Assembly (NCBI GenBank): GCA_017394565.1
Contig: JAFPXW010000079.1
Coordinates: 1-8,799, forward strand
Direction: 5' to 3'
Source: Oscillospiraceae bacterium
GTDB lineage: Bacteria; Bacillota; Clostridia; Oscillospirales; Ruminococcaceae
DNA: 8,799 nt
Under the pieces are notes generated by a model. The model saw nothing but the letters and a program-made list of their open reading frames with translations, was not told the DNA's origin and did not search any database. Positions within the stretch are counted from its first letter, which is position 1. Every line of letters starts with the position of its first letter. The position numbers were made by a program, and so were the translations under genes. Of the stretch, positions 1 through 5,565 are shown piece after piece.

Positions 1-486
1 AGGGCAGATGTATTTGCAGAACCACGGCTCACCGATCCCGTAGGCATTGGAAACGAATGCCGGCAGCAGCAGCACAAAACCGCCCAGTATGCCGTATTTC
101 AGAAATCGCAGGATGCGGTCAAGTGTTCGCGGAACGGTGAGCTTTGGCAGAGGGATGCGGTGCAGCAGATCCTGCACGAGTCCGAACGGGCAGAGAAAGC
201 CGCAGATCAGCCGTCCCAGCAGCGTCCCGAACAGCATCAGCGTGCCGAGGACATAGAATGAAATCTGATGCCGTCCTCCGGCAGCGACCGCCTGCAAGGC
301 ACCTATGGGGCACGAGCCCAATGCCGCAGGGCAGGAGTAGCAATTGAGGACGGGGACGCAGACGGATTTGGATTTTCCGGTGAAAATGCCGCCTTTGAGG
401 AATCCGGCGGCGTAACCGTTAGTGATGGCGGCTGCGAGAAGCTGAATGGCCAGCCGGAAGCGGCTTTGACGTTTGGGCGGTTTCAT
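1..486 (-). CDS. NapH-like 4Fe-4S binding membrane protein, 3' end outside window
   Basis: The first 162 residues are present and the frame is open to the left edge. The sequence shows a hydrophobic N-terminal stretch (about residues 12-30), a cysteine cluster C43, C49, C52, C59 in a context reading NCYSCPAALGSCPIGALQ, a membrane segment near 76-94, the motif CGFLCPFG (C95, C99) followed by VQDLLHRIP, another membrane segment near 131-147, and C157xxxC161P at the edge. The CxxxCP motifs next to membrane helices are typical of NapH/YccM-type polyferredoxin-like membrane proteins, which move electrons between the membrane and Fe-S or thiol partners. A C-terminal ferredoxin domain is expected beyond the window. 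The start codon overlaps the stop of the upstream CXXC gene (ATGA, 483-486) and has only a weak ribosome binding site, so translational coupling is likely. The exact substrate is unknown. The family call is firm and the role is inferred. Confidence 0.85.
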   Translation of the reverse strand, partial: MKPPKRQSRFRLAIQLLAAAITNGYAAGFLKGGIFTGKSKSVCVPVLNCYSCPAALGSCPIGALQAVAAGGRHQISFYVLGTLMLFGTLLGRLICGFLCPFGLVQDLLHRIPLPKLTVPRTLDRILRFLKYGILGGFVLLLPAFVSNAYGIGEPWFCKYICP

Positions 487-623
487 CCGATCCCGATGCA
501 TTCCAGACATACCCTCACCGCCTTTCCCAGAACCTCTGCGACCTCGCCGCGGCTGATGCCAAGCCCGACAAACCCGAGGCCGGTCACCAGACAGGCGATA
601 CGCAGGATGTGTTTCTTGCTCAT
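483..623 (-). CDS. CD1871A-family CXXC motif small membrane protein
   Basis: This is a 46-residue protein: a basic start (MSKKHILR), one hydrophobic segment (about residues 6-24) likely to span the membrane, a short amphipathic stretch GEVAEVLGKAVR, and a C-terminal C39-L-E-C42 motif followed by IGIG. The layout matches my memory of the clostridial CD1871A family of tiny CXXC proteins, which are found beside 4Fe-4S membrane proteins. The function of the family is not established; a thiol-disulfide or metal-binding role is inferred from the CXXC and the partner gene. I chose the ATG at 623 because GGGAGGG lies about 6 nt upstream. The frame is open further upstream, but those extra codons cross the promoter and terminator at 655-722. 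The gene overlaps the next gene by four bases, so the two proteins are probably made in step. Confidence 0.83.
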   Translation of the reverse strand: MSKKHILRIACLVTGLGFVGLGISRGEVAEVLGKAVRVCLECIGIG

Positions 624-654
624 GTGTATCCCTCCCATGAAACGGTATGTACCC

Positions 655-683
655 ATTGTACCACAATTTTCGAGGATTTGCAA
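655..683 (-). promoter_or_regulatory. Sigma-A promoter of the CXXC / 4Fe-4S gene pair
   Basis: On the minus strand there is a -35 box TTGCAA (678-683), a 17-nt spacer and a -10 box TACAAT (655-660). This puts the transcript start near 648, giving a leader of about 25 nt before the ATG at 623. The -35 box lies only 3 bases past the T-run of the preceding flavodoxin terminator, so the small redox operon is insulated from flavodoxin transcription. Confidence 0.75.
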
Positions 684-684
684 G

Positions 685-722
685 GGAAAAAAGAAGCACA
701 CCCCGGGATCTCCGGAGTGTGC
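685..722 (-). terminator. Rho-independent terminator of the flavodoxin gene
   Basis: Read on the minus strand, this is a hairpin with arms at 712-722 and 696-706: six outer base pairs, one A-C mismatch and four inner C/G pairs around a 5-nt loop. It is followed by a T-rich tail including six consecutive T (687-692). It begins 14 bases after the flavodoxin stop codon. In the opposite direction the hairpin is not followed by a T-run, so termination should act mainly on minus-strand transcripts. Confidence 0.85.
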
Positions 723-736
723 GTGAAGAAACAGCA

Positions 737-1219
737 TTATAAGGGCAGGGAAGCAACCCATTCTTTGAGTGCATCGACGGACGGTCGGCCGTTGAGGACC
801 TTGCCCTCGATGAGATTGGTGGACGGTGCGACGCTGGGTTTGAGGTATTTCGCAGTATCGCCAAGTCCGCTGCCGCCGGAAGTCGCGAACAGCACGATGG
901 TTTTCCCGAAGAAATCATAACTCTCGAGGAAGGTGTTCACGATGGTCGGCGCGATGTACCACCACATCGGGAAACCGAGGAAAATCACATCATACGATGC
1001 AATATCGGCTTTCTGATCGGCAAGGGCCGGGCGCGAGGATCTGTCACTCATCTCCACGCTGCTGCGGGATCTTTTGTTCTGCCAGTTGAGGTCGTCGTGG
1101 GTGTAGGGAACTTTCGGGCGGATCTCGTACAGATCAGCGCCGGCAGCTTCCGCCAGATTTTTGGCCGCTGCTGCGGTGACACCGGTCGCACTGAAATAGG
1201 CAACGAGCATTTTCTTCAT
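737..1219 (-). CDS. Flavodoxin (Flavodoxin_4 type)
   Basis: A 160-residue cytosolic FMN-binding electron carrier. The first beta strand and phosphate loop read LVAYFSATGVT (loop S10-A-T-G-V-T15). The family signature NKRSRSSVEMSDRSSRPA follows at 48-65. The loop PMWWYIAP (84-91) carries the aromatic residues expected next to the flavin ring, and TSGGSGLG (113-120) forms the second FMN loop. The loop has Val where many flavodoxins have Asn or Thr (SATGNT), a mild variation. The ATG at 1219 is chosen because GGAGGG lies 8 nt upstream; the longer open frame to 1324 runs through the promoter and is rejected. The gene is monocistronic, with its own promoter and terminator. Its redox partner is not shown by the sequence; the neighbouring CXXC/4Fe-4S pair is a possible but unproven partner. 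Confidence 0.93.
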   Translation of the reverse strand: MKKMLVAYFSATGVTAAAAKNLAEAAGADLYEIRPKVPYTHDDLNWQNKRSRSSVEMSDRSSRPALADQKADIASYDVIFLGFPMWWYIAPTIVNTFLESYDFFGKTIVLFATSGGSGLGDTAKYLKPSVAPSTNLIEGKVLNGRPSVDALKEWVASLPL

Positions 1220-1265
1220 ATCTAATCCCTCCAATTTTGATGCGCGTGAAACAAATCTTTTTATC

Positions 1266-1294
1266 ACTATAGCACAAAAATGAGGATTCGTCAA
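1266..1294 (-). promoter_or_regulatory. Sigma-A promoter of the flavodoxin gene
   Basis: On the minus strand a -35 box TTGACG (1289-1294), 17-nt spacer and -10 box TATAGT (1266-1271) place the transcript start near 1259, about 40 nt before the chosen ATG at 1219. The promoter lies inside the longer open reading frame, which supports the shorter start. Confidence 0.8.
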
Positions 1295-1429
1295 GAGGGT
1301 AGAAGAAAAGATAGCAATTCGCACAGATAAGTCCGTAATATTTTATCAAAAATCACGAAACCACGCAGGCAAGCCGAAAACGATTAGTGTGTTTCTTCAT
1401 AGCTTATTCATTTTGAGCGCAAATTTCTG

Positions 1430-2503
1430 TCATTTTGATAGGATCGTTCCGCCGCCGACCACGATGTCGCCCTGGTACAGTACCACGGACTGGCCGCGCG
1501 TGATGGCACGCTGGGGTTCATCGAATTTCACATGAAGCAAGCCGTCCTCGATCCAGGCAGTCGCCGGCTGTTCCTTGTGGCGGTAGCGGATCTTGGCGCA
1601 GACGCTCGTCGGCGTGTCAAGCTTCGGCACGGAGATGAGGTTCACATCGTCCGCGATCAGCGAATCCGAGAACAGGTCGCTGTTTTCGCCGAGGATCACG
1701 CGGTTTTCGGCAGTGTCGATCTCCGTGACGTAGACCGGATGGCCCATCGAAACGCCAAGCCCTTTTCGCTGACCGACGGTGTAGTGGATGATGCCGCGGT
1801 GTTCGCCGACCACTTCCTCGCCGCGATACACGAAGTCGCCGGCCGGGTACGTCCTGCCGGTGAATCGCTCCAGAAATCCGGCATAATCGCCGTCCGGTAC
1901 GAAGCAGATGTCCTGACTGTCCTTCTTTCGCGCATTGAGAAAGCCGTTTTTCTCCGCCATTTCGCGGATTTCCGGCTTTGTGTAGCTTCCCAGCGGAAAG
2001 CGCACATGGCGGAGCTGCTCCTGCGTGAGCGAGTACAGTACATAGCTCTGATCCTTGCTCTCGTCCACGGCTTTTTTCAGGAGATAGCGCCCAGACGCCT
2101 CGTCAAATTCCACACGCGCATAATGTCCGGTCACAACGTAGTCCATCCCCATTTCCGCCATCCGCTGCACCATCGCATCGAATTTGAGGTAGCGGTTGCA
2201 GTCGATGCAGGGATTCGGTGTCGCACCGTGTTCGTAGCTAGCCGCGAAGCGTTCCATCACGTCCTTGCGGAAGCGGTCGGAGAAATTGAACACATAATGC
2301 AGGATCCCGAGCTTCGCACAGACGAGCTTGGCGTCCTGCACGTCATCGAGCGAGCAGCAGGTCTTTTCGCGCGGAATGCCGGCATCTTCGTTGTGAAAGA
2401 GCTGCATCGTAGCGCCGACACATTCGTAGCCTGCCTGCTGCATGAGCAGTGCTGCAACGGAGCTGTCCACACCGCCTGACATTGCGATCATCGCCTTTTC
2501 CAT
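1430..2503 (-). CDS. mnmA: tRNA-specific 2-thiouridylase MnmA
   Basis: A 357-residue enzyme of usual family length. It adenylates U34 in the wobble position of tRNA for Lys, Glu and Gln and replaces the C2 oxygen with sulfur delivered by a cysteine desulfurase. The PP-loop ATPase signature SGGVDSS is at 9-15, followed by the conserved TCCSLDDVQDAK region (48-59). The active-site cysteines are C102 (in TPNPCIDCNRYLKF) and C200 (in DSQDICFVPDG), at the same spacing as C102 and C199 of the E. coli enzyme. VTGHYAR (124-130), YTVGQRKGLG (241-250) and a C-terminal beta barrel ending RGQSVVLYQGD complete the fold. The protein has a CxxC (C99, C102) rather than DxxC, the arrangement discussed for Fe-S binding MnmA proteins. 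GGAGG lies 6 nt before the ATG at 2503. The gene follows nadA by 77 nt on the same strand and is probably cotranscribed. No sulfur-donor gene is adjacent, and no clear terminator is seen after the stop. Confidence 0.97.
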   Translation of the reverse strand: MEKAMIAMSGGVDSSVAALLMQQAGYECVGATMQLFHNEDAGIPREKTCCSLDDVQDAKLVCAKLGILHYVFNFSDRFRKDVMERFAASYEHGATPNPCIDCNRYLKFDAMVQRMAEMGMDYVVTGHYARVEFDEASGRYLLKKAVDESKDQSYVLYSLTQEQLRHVRFPLGSYTKPEIREMAEKNGFLNARKKDSQDICFVPDGDYAGFLERFTGRTYPAGDFVYRGEEVVGEHRGIIHYTVGQRKGLGVSMGHPVYVTEIDTAENRVILGENSDLFSDSLIADDVNLISVPKLDTPTSVCAKIRYRHKEQPATAWIEDGLLHVKFDEPQRAITRGQSVVLYQGDIVVGGGTILSK

Positions 2504-2525
2504 GAATTACCTCCGGTCATCAGCA

Positions 2526-2554
2526 GGCTCCCTCTGGCAGGACCATCGGGAGCC
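2526..2554 (-). promoter_or_regulatory. Hairpin in the nadA-mnmA intercistronic gap
   Basis: In the minus-strand transcript, GGCTCCC (2548-2554) pairs with GGGAGCC (2526-2532). Inside this 7-bp stem, two facing GA steps and a further 3-bp TGG/CCA stem close a 5-nt loop. Tandem G-A mismatches are often stacked pairs in RNA, so the structure should be stable. It is not followed by a T-run, which argues against a terminator. It ends 22 nt before the mnmA start and leaves the GGAGG ribosome binding site free. It may be a processing or stability element between the two cistrons; that role is inferred. Confidence 0.55.
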
Positions 2555-2580
2555 GGATTTACATTGATCAAAAACAGAGA

Positions 2581-3498
2581 TCAGCCGCCGAGTTCGATCA
2601 TCTTGTCGATGCAGCGGCGAGCCTGTGCAATGGTTTCGTCGTCGAGGAGGATCTCCTCACCGAATTCGCCGCGCAGCACACGGTACACATCCACGAGCGT
2701 AGTCGCTTTCATATTCTGGCAGATGAGCGTCTTGGTCAGCGGATAGAACATCTTGTCCGGGCAGTCGTACTGGAGATGCTCCGCGATGGAGATTTCCGTG
2801 CCGATGATGAATTCCCTGGCATCAGAAGCCTTTGCGAAGTCCATGATGCCCGATGTTGAGCCAACGTAATCCGCCTGCTCCACCACGCCCGGAACGCATT
2901 CCGGATGGACCAGAACGAGTGCGTCCGGATGCAGCGCCTTGGCAGCCTTGACCTCGTCCGGACGGACAGCCGCATGGATCGGGCAGCCGCCCTGCAGGAG
3001 CTTGACGGTCTTTTCCGGAACGCTCTTGGCAACGAACGAGCCGAGGTTGCAGTCCGGAATAAAGAGGATCTTGTCGTTGTCGAGGGCCTTGGCGATCTTG
3101 ACAGCCGAGGATGAGGTAACGCACACGTCCGCAATGGTCTTGAGTTCTGCGGTCGTATTGACATAAGCCATGACCGTGTAGTCCGGGAGCTGCTCCTTGA
3201 CCTGGGAGATCATGGGCTTGTCCATCTGTTCTGCCATCGGACATCCGGCAAGGGGATTGGACAGAAACACGCGCTTTTCGGGTGAGAGGATCTTGACTGT
3301 TTCCGCCATGAAGCGGACACCGCACATGAGGACATTCTGATTGGGAACCGACTTCGCCTTGACAGACAGCGCATAGGAATCGCCTACAAAATCCGCGATC
3401 TCTGCGATCTCGCGAGCTTCATAGCTGTGTGCGAGGATGCACATATCCTTTTCTTTTTTCAAACGCAGGATCTCCTGCTGCATATCGTAAATGTTCAT
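2581..3498 (-). CDS. nadA: Quinolinate synthase NadA
   Basis: A 305-residue cytosolic enzyme that condenses iminoaspartate with dihydroxyacetone phosphate to quinolinate in de novo NAD synthesis, using an oxygen-sensitive 4Fe-4S cluster. Three cysteines at the expected spacing, C86 (NPLAGCPM), C172 (QGGCPIH) and C260 (LICQNMK), match the known cluster ligands, which are about 86-88 residues apart. Substrate-site residues of the family are present: H24 and Y26 in AHSYEARE, Y112 in AYVNT, the SS pair in CVTSSSAVK, E200 in HPEC, and GSTSG at 213-217. The length equals the short bacterial/archaeal form rather than the longer E. coli type. The ATG at 3498 starts the conserved N-terminus; the likely ribosome binding site AAGGA lies about 12 nt upstream, which is rather far. 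nadB and nadC, frequent partners in Bacillota, are not adjacent; mnmA follows instead. Confidence 0.97.
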   Translation of the reverse strand: MNIYDMQQEILRLKKEKDMCILAHSYEAREIAEIADFVGDSYALSVKAKSVPNQNVLMCGVRFMAETVKILSPEKRVFLSNPLAGCPMAEQMDKPMISQVKEQLPDYTVMAYVNTTAELKTIADVCVTSSSAVKIAKALDNDKILFIPDCNLGSFVAKSVPEKTVKLLQGGCPIHAAVRPDEVKAAKALHPDALVLVHPECVPGVVEQADYVGSTSGIMDFAKASDAREFIIGTEISIAEHLQYDCPDKMFYPLTKTLICQNMKATTLVDVYRVLRGEFGEEILLDDETIAQARRCIDKMIELGG

Positions 3499-3527
3499 GA
3501 TACGGAACCGTCCTTTTCGAGCATAAT

Positions 3528-3551
3528 GTATACCAAAACAGTATATATACT
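3528..3551. promoter_or_regulatory. Palindromic operator-like element at the nadA start site
   Basis: AGTATATATACT (3540-3551) is a perfect 12-bp palindrome touching the -10 box and covering the predicted transcript start. A second short palindrome, GTATAC, lies at 3528-3533, beginning 12 bases before it. Position and symmetry suggest a binding site for a dimeric repressor, plausibly one responding to NAD or its precursors. The regulator cannot be named: the sequence does not clearly match a NiaR or NrtR consensus that I can recall with certainty. An AT-rich palindrome could also arise by chance. Confidence 0.45.
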
Positions 3552-3580
3552 ATTGTACAACACTTTTCGCCTGATGTCAA
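3552..3580 (-). promoter_or_regulatory. Consensus sigma-A promoter of nadA-mnmA
   Basis: On the minus strand a perfect -35 box TTGACA (3575-3580), a 17-nt spacer and -10 box TACAAT (3552-3557). The predicted start near 3545 lies within the adjacent palindrome at 3540-3551, leaving a leader of about 47 nt. Such a near-perfect promoter would normally need a repressor to be controlled. Confidence 0.85.
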
Positions 3581-3590
3581 GGCATTGGAA

Positions 3591-3629
3591 AGAGAAAAAA
3601 CAGCGAAGCAGGAAACTTCGCTGTTTTTA
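3591..3629 (-). terminator. Rho-independent terminator of the GH25 gene
   Basis: A strong hairpin: ACAGCGAAG (3600-3608) pairs with CTTCGCTGT (3616-3624) around a 7-nt loop, and the stem is extended by A-T pairs. On the minus strand it is followed by six T (3595-3600) and further pyrimidines. It begins 12 bases past the GH25 stop codon and separates this gene from the nadA promoter. A T-run also follows on the plus strand, so it may work in both directions. Confidence 0.92.
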
Positions 3630-3641
3630 TGGAAGAATGGA

Positions 3642-5171
3642 TCAGGCACCGGCACCCGCTTTTGCGCTGAACGTCAGCAGCTCTGCTGCGTCAGACGAAT
3701 CGATGACGCCGTCGCCATTATAATCATAAACGGACTGATGGGAATTTGTCAGAGAGATGGTATTGCCGCCCGAACCGCTGCCGGCCGCGTAGCAGAGGAT
3801 ATTGCTGGCATCTCCGGCATTGACGGTGCCGTCGAGATTGCAGTCGCCGGTATCCGGTGCGCTCTGCGGCACAACGACCGTGCAGGTAATGATATTTCCG
3901 AACATATCCTCCAGAATAAGCTCTGCATTGCCATAGCCGGTCGTTTCGATCACGCCGTCGGGATTCACGGTAAAGATATCCGGATCGCTGGATGTCAGGG
4001 CGTATTCCGTCGGCGCATCAAATGTGATCGCTTCTATCTCGCCGATCTCGGTGAACAACATCGTCGGATAATCCAGCGCGATATGTGTGGATTTGCCGAC
4101 CGTGATCTCGATCGAATCACTGGTGCCGTTGCTGGAAACCGCTGTGATTGCCGCATCGCCGGTGCCGACTGCGGTGATCGTGCCGTCATATGCGACCGTG
4201 GCAACACTTGCATCGGACGTGTAATAGCGGAACGTGCCGTCACCGAACAGAACAGGCTTGACCGTTTCACCGGCAGCAGCAAGTGTCAGACCGTCCGCCA
4301 TGTAGTCGGCACGGCGCGAATAGCACACATCGCGGTCAACGTCGATCGGAATGCCGGGGATATAGCCATTCTTGGAGTACTGCCACATGGTGTAATCGCC
4401 TGCGTAGGTCGTCTGCGTGTTGTAGTTTGCCAGCCAGATCTCGAAATCCTGTGCAAGCTCATCGGCATACAGCTTGTTTTCGAGCCAGTATTTATTGGAG
4501 TAGACGCCGGCCTGATAACCGCCTGCTTCGATGACGGAGCAGAACGTGCGGCAGATCTCCGTATGCTCATACGGCGAATACATCATCGCATCCAGTCGGC
4601 CAGTATCGCCCTCCACATCCTCGATGTCGATGTAGACCGGGCAGGTGATCTCGCAGTTTTGCATTTCGCCCAGCGTATTCAGCACGAAATCGGCTTCCTC
4701 GATGGCTTCCTCGGCGTTCAGTGCCTGTGTATAAAAGTATACGCCGACCTGGATGCCGGCAGCATAAGCGCCTTCGAGGTTCTGACGGAATTTCTTGTCC
4801 TCGACAATGTTGCCGGTTTCGCCGTAGCCGCGGAAACCGATGCGGATGATGGCCTCGTCGATGCCGTAAGCGGCAACGGCATTCCAGTCGATATCGCCCT
4901 GATGATGCGAAACGTCAATCACATCCAGACGGATGCAGTCGTCAAAGCGGCTGTCATGGATCACAGAATCCACGTCGGGAGATGTCTGTGCAAACGCTCC
5001 TGCGTAGGAAAAACGGAAACGTTCCGGATCCTCACGGAGCATCGAATTAGTGCAAAGGGTATCATCGGTGCCGTCCTGCGCGGAAACAGCGGGGGTGAAG
5101 GCCAGCGCCTGCAAAGCCAGTACAGCGGCGCTGAGAAAAGCGGCGGTCTTTTTGGGGTGAAACGTGTCCAT
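3642..5171 (-). CDS. Secreted GH25 lysozyme with Big2-like domains and type I dockerin
   Basis: A 509-residue exported muramidase. Residues 1-31 form a signal peptide (HPKK, hydrophobic core, VSA cleavage motif). A short linker leads to a GH25 catalytic domain (about 82-285): the first strand VIDVSHHQG carries D86, PVYIDIED holds the DxE pair D182 and E184, and DVDRDV closes the barrel. Family GH25 cleaves the beta-1,4 bond between N-acetylmuramic acid and N-acetylglucosamine. Two Ig-like segments follow (about 294-358, Big2-like, and 360-436, weaker). The C-terminus is a type I dockerin with two calcium loops, D443-N445-D447-N451-D454 and D483-N485-D487-D491-D494, each followed by a short helix. 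The dockerin should bind a cohesin, placing the enzyme on a cellulosome-like scaffold or the cell surface. AGGA sits 9 nt before the ATG at 5171. The gene is monocistronic. Prophage origin is unlikely given the signal peptide and lack of phage neighbours. Confidence 0.95.
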   Translation of the reverse strand: MDTFHPKKTAAFLSAAVLALQALAFTPAVSAQDGTDDTLCTNSMLREDPERFRFSYAGAFAQTSPDVDSVIHDSRFDDCIRLDVIDVSHHQGDIDWNAVAAYGIDEAIIRIGFRGYGETGNIVEDKKFRQNLEGAYAAGIQVGVYFYTQALNAEEAIEEADFVLNTLGEMQNCEITCPVYIDIEDVEGDTGRLDAMMYSPYEHTEICRTFCSVIEAGGYQAGVYSNKYWLENKLYADELAQDFEIWLANYNTQTTYAGDYTMWQYSKNGYIPGIPIDVDRDVCYSRRADYMADGLTLAAAGETVKPVLFGDGTFRYYTSDASVATVAYDGTITAVGTGDAAITAVSSNGTSDSIEITVGKSTHIALDYPTMLFTEIGEIEAITFDAPTEYALTSSDPDIFTVNPDGVIETTGYGNAELILEDMFGNIITCTVVVPQSAPDTGDCNLDGTVNAGDASNILCYAAGSGSGGNTISLTNSHQSVYDYNGDGVIDSSDAAELLTFSAKAGAGA

Positions 5172-5245
5172 AATTCAGATTCCTTTCTGCACAAATTGCT
5201 GTCTGTATATTCTGTAAGTAATCGATTTCAATTGGAATTTGCTAC

Positions 5246-5274
5246 ATTATACCATATTCCAACATGAATGTCAA
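5246..5274 (-). promoter_or_regulatory. Consensus sigma-A promoter of the GH25 gene
   Basis: On the minus strand both boxes are perfect: TTGACA (5269-5274), 17-nt spacer, TATAAT (5246-5251). The predicted start is near 5239, giving a leader of about 68 nt. Constitutive strong transcription is expected unless a repressor acts. Confidence 0.9.
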
Positions 5275-5428
5275 GTGAAAAGTTCAAAATTCTGTAAATA
5301 TTTCATAAGAATTGCTAAAGAAATTACAAATTGTATTATACGTATCGGAAAATGCGATTTATAAGCCCAAAATTCCACAGAGAGTATATGTTGAAACTTG
5401 TGTATAATATCAAAAATTGTTTTCCCCC

Positions 5429-5457
5429 TTGATTTGAGTGTAGTAAAGTGCTATAAT
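5429..5457 (+). promoter_or_regulatory. Sigma-A promoter of the ilvBNC operon
   Basis: -35 box TTGATT (5429-5434), 17-nt spacer and perfect -10 box TATAAT (5452-5457). The predicted start is near 5464, about 100 nt before the ilvB ATG, leaving room for a structured leader. Confidence 0.82.
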
Positions 5458-5463
5458 TAATGT

Positions 5464-5565
5464 GAGAAATCATTTATAAAACAGAACCGGTTTTGCGGAC
5501 CGTGCGGAAACAAGCCGGAGGCAATACGACTGTTTTAGGGAAATGAACAGGAAAGGAATGAAAGC
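5464..5565 (+). promoter_or_regulatory. Structured 5' leader of ilvB, unassigned
   Basis: The leader can fold: AAAACAG (5478-5484) pairs with CTGTTTT (5530-5536), enclosing a GC-rich segment in which CCGGTTT (5487-5493) can pair with AAA (5508-5510) and CCGG (5515-5518) across a 4-nt bulge. The ilvB ribosome binding site (AGGAAAGGA, ending at 5557) lies outside the fold. I see no T-box sequence, terminator with T-run or leader peptide rich in Leu, Ile or Val codons. An 8-codon frame (5543-5569) ends on the ilvB start as ATGA but has no branched-chain codons. Regulation through this leader is possible but unproven. Confidence 0.4.

Larger units (their letters stand above)
5172..5565. other. 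Divergent intergenic region between GH25 and ilvB
   Basis: A 394-nt AT-rich stretch without a convincing gene. It holds the GH25 promoter and leader on the left, the ilvB promoter (5429-5457) and structured leader on the right, and between them (about 5275-5428) AT-rich DNA without a clear hairpin. A weak second plus-strand promoter, TTGCTA-N16-TATTAT, may lie near 5310-5340. The 9-base word ATTCTGTAA occurs twice, at 5209-5217 and 5289-5297, on either side of the GH25 promoter. Confidence 0.7.

Noticed and set aside
1220..1324. N-terminal extension of the flavodoxin
   Set aside because: The extra codons cover a good sigma-A promoter and the ribosome binding site of the downstream ATG, and flavodoxins of this family start directly with the first beta strand.
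1295..1429. Terminator after mnmA
   Set aside because: No hairpin with a T-run is found between the mnmA stop and the flavodoxin promoter; mnmA transcripts may end by another mechanism or read into the flavodoxin gene.
1532..2479. A 315-codon open frame antisense to mnmA
   Set aside because: It mirrors the conserved MnmA frame and has no recognisable domain or ribosome binding site.
3642..5171. Prophage endolysin
   Set aside because: GH25 domains occur in phage lysins, but this protein has a signal peptide and a dockerin, its own promoter and terminator, and no holin or other phage gene nearby.
3585..5267. A 560-codon open frame antisense to the GH25 gene
   Set aside because: It has no good ribosome binding site, runs through the GH25 terminator and promoter, and reads as composition-driven sequence without a recognisable domain. 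The minus-strand frame has a signal peptide, catalytic motifs and dockerin, so the antisense frame is a shadow caused by rare use of TTA, CTA and TCA codons.
5289..5303. CodY-like box
   Set aside because: The sequence differs from the AATTTTCWGAAAATT consensus at about four positions in AT-rich DNA, which is not enough to call a site.
5388..5432. A 14-codon frame (MLKLVYNIKNCFPP) that might be a branched-chain leader peptide
   Set aside because: It lies upstream of the predicted ilvB transcript start, its stop overlaps the -35 box, it has only a weak ribosome binding site and no attenuator hairpin follows.
5464..5565. T-box leader for ilvB
   Set aside because: The conserved T-box sequence (AGGGTGGNACCGCG) and a terminator with T-run are absent; GCGGACCGTGCGG is only superficially similar.
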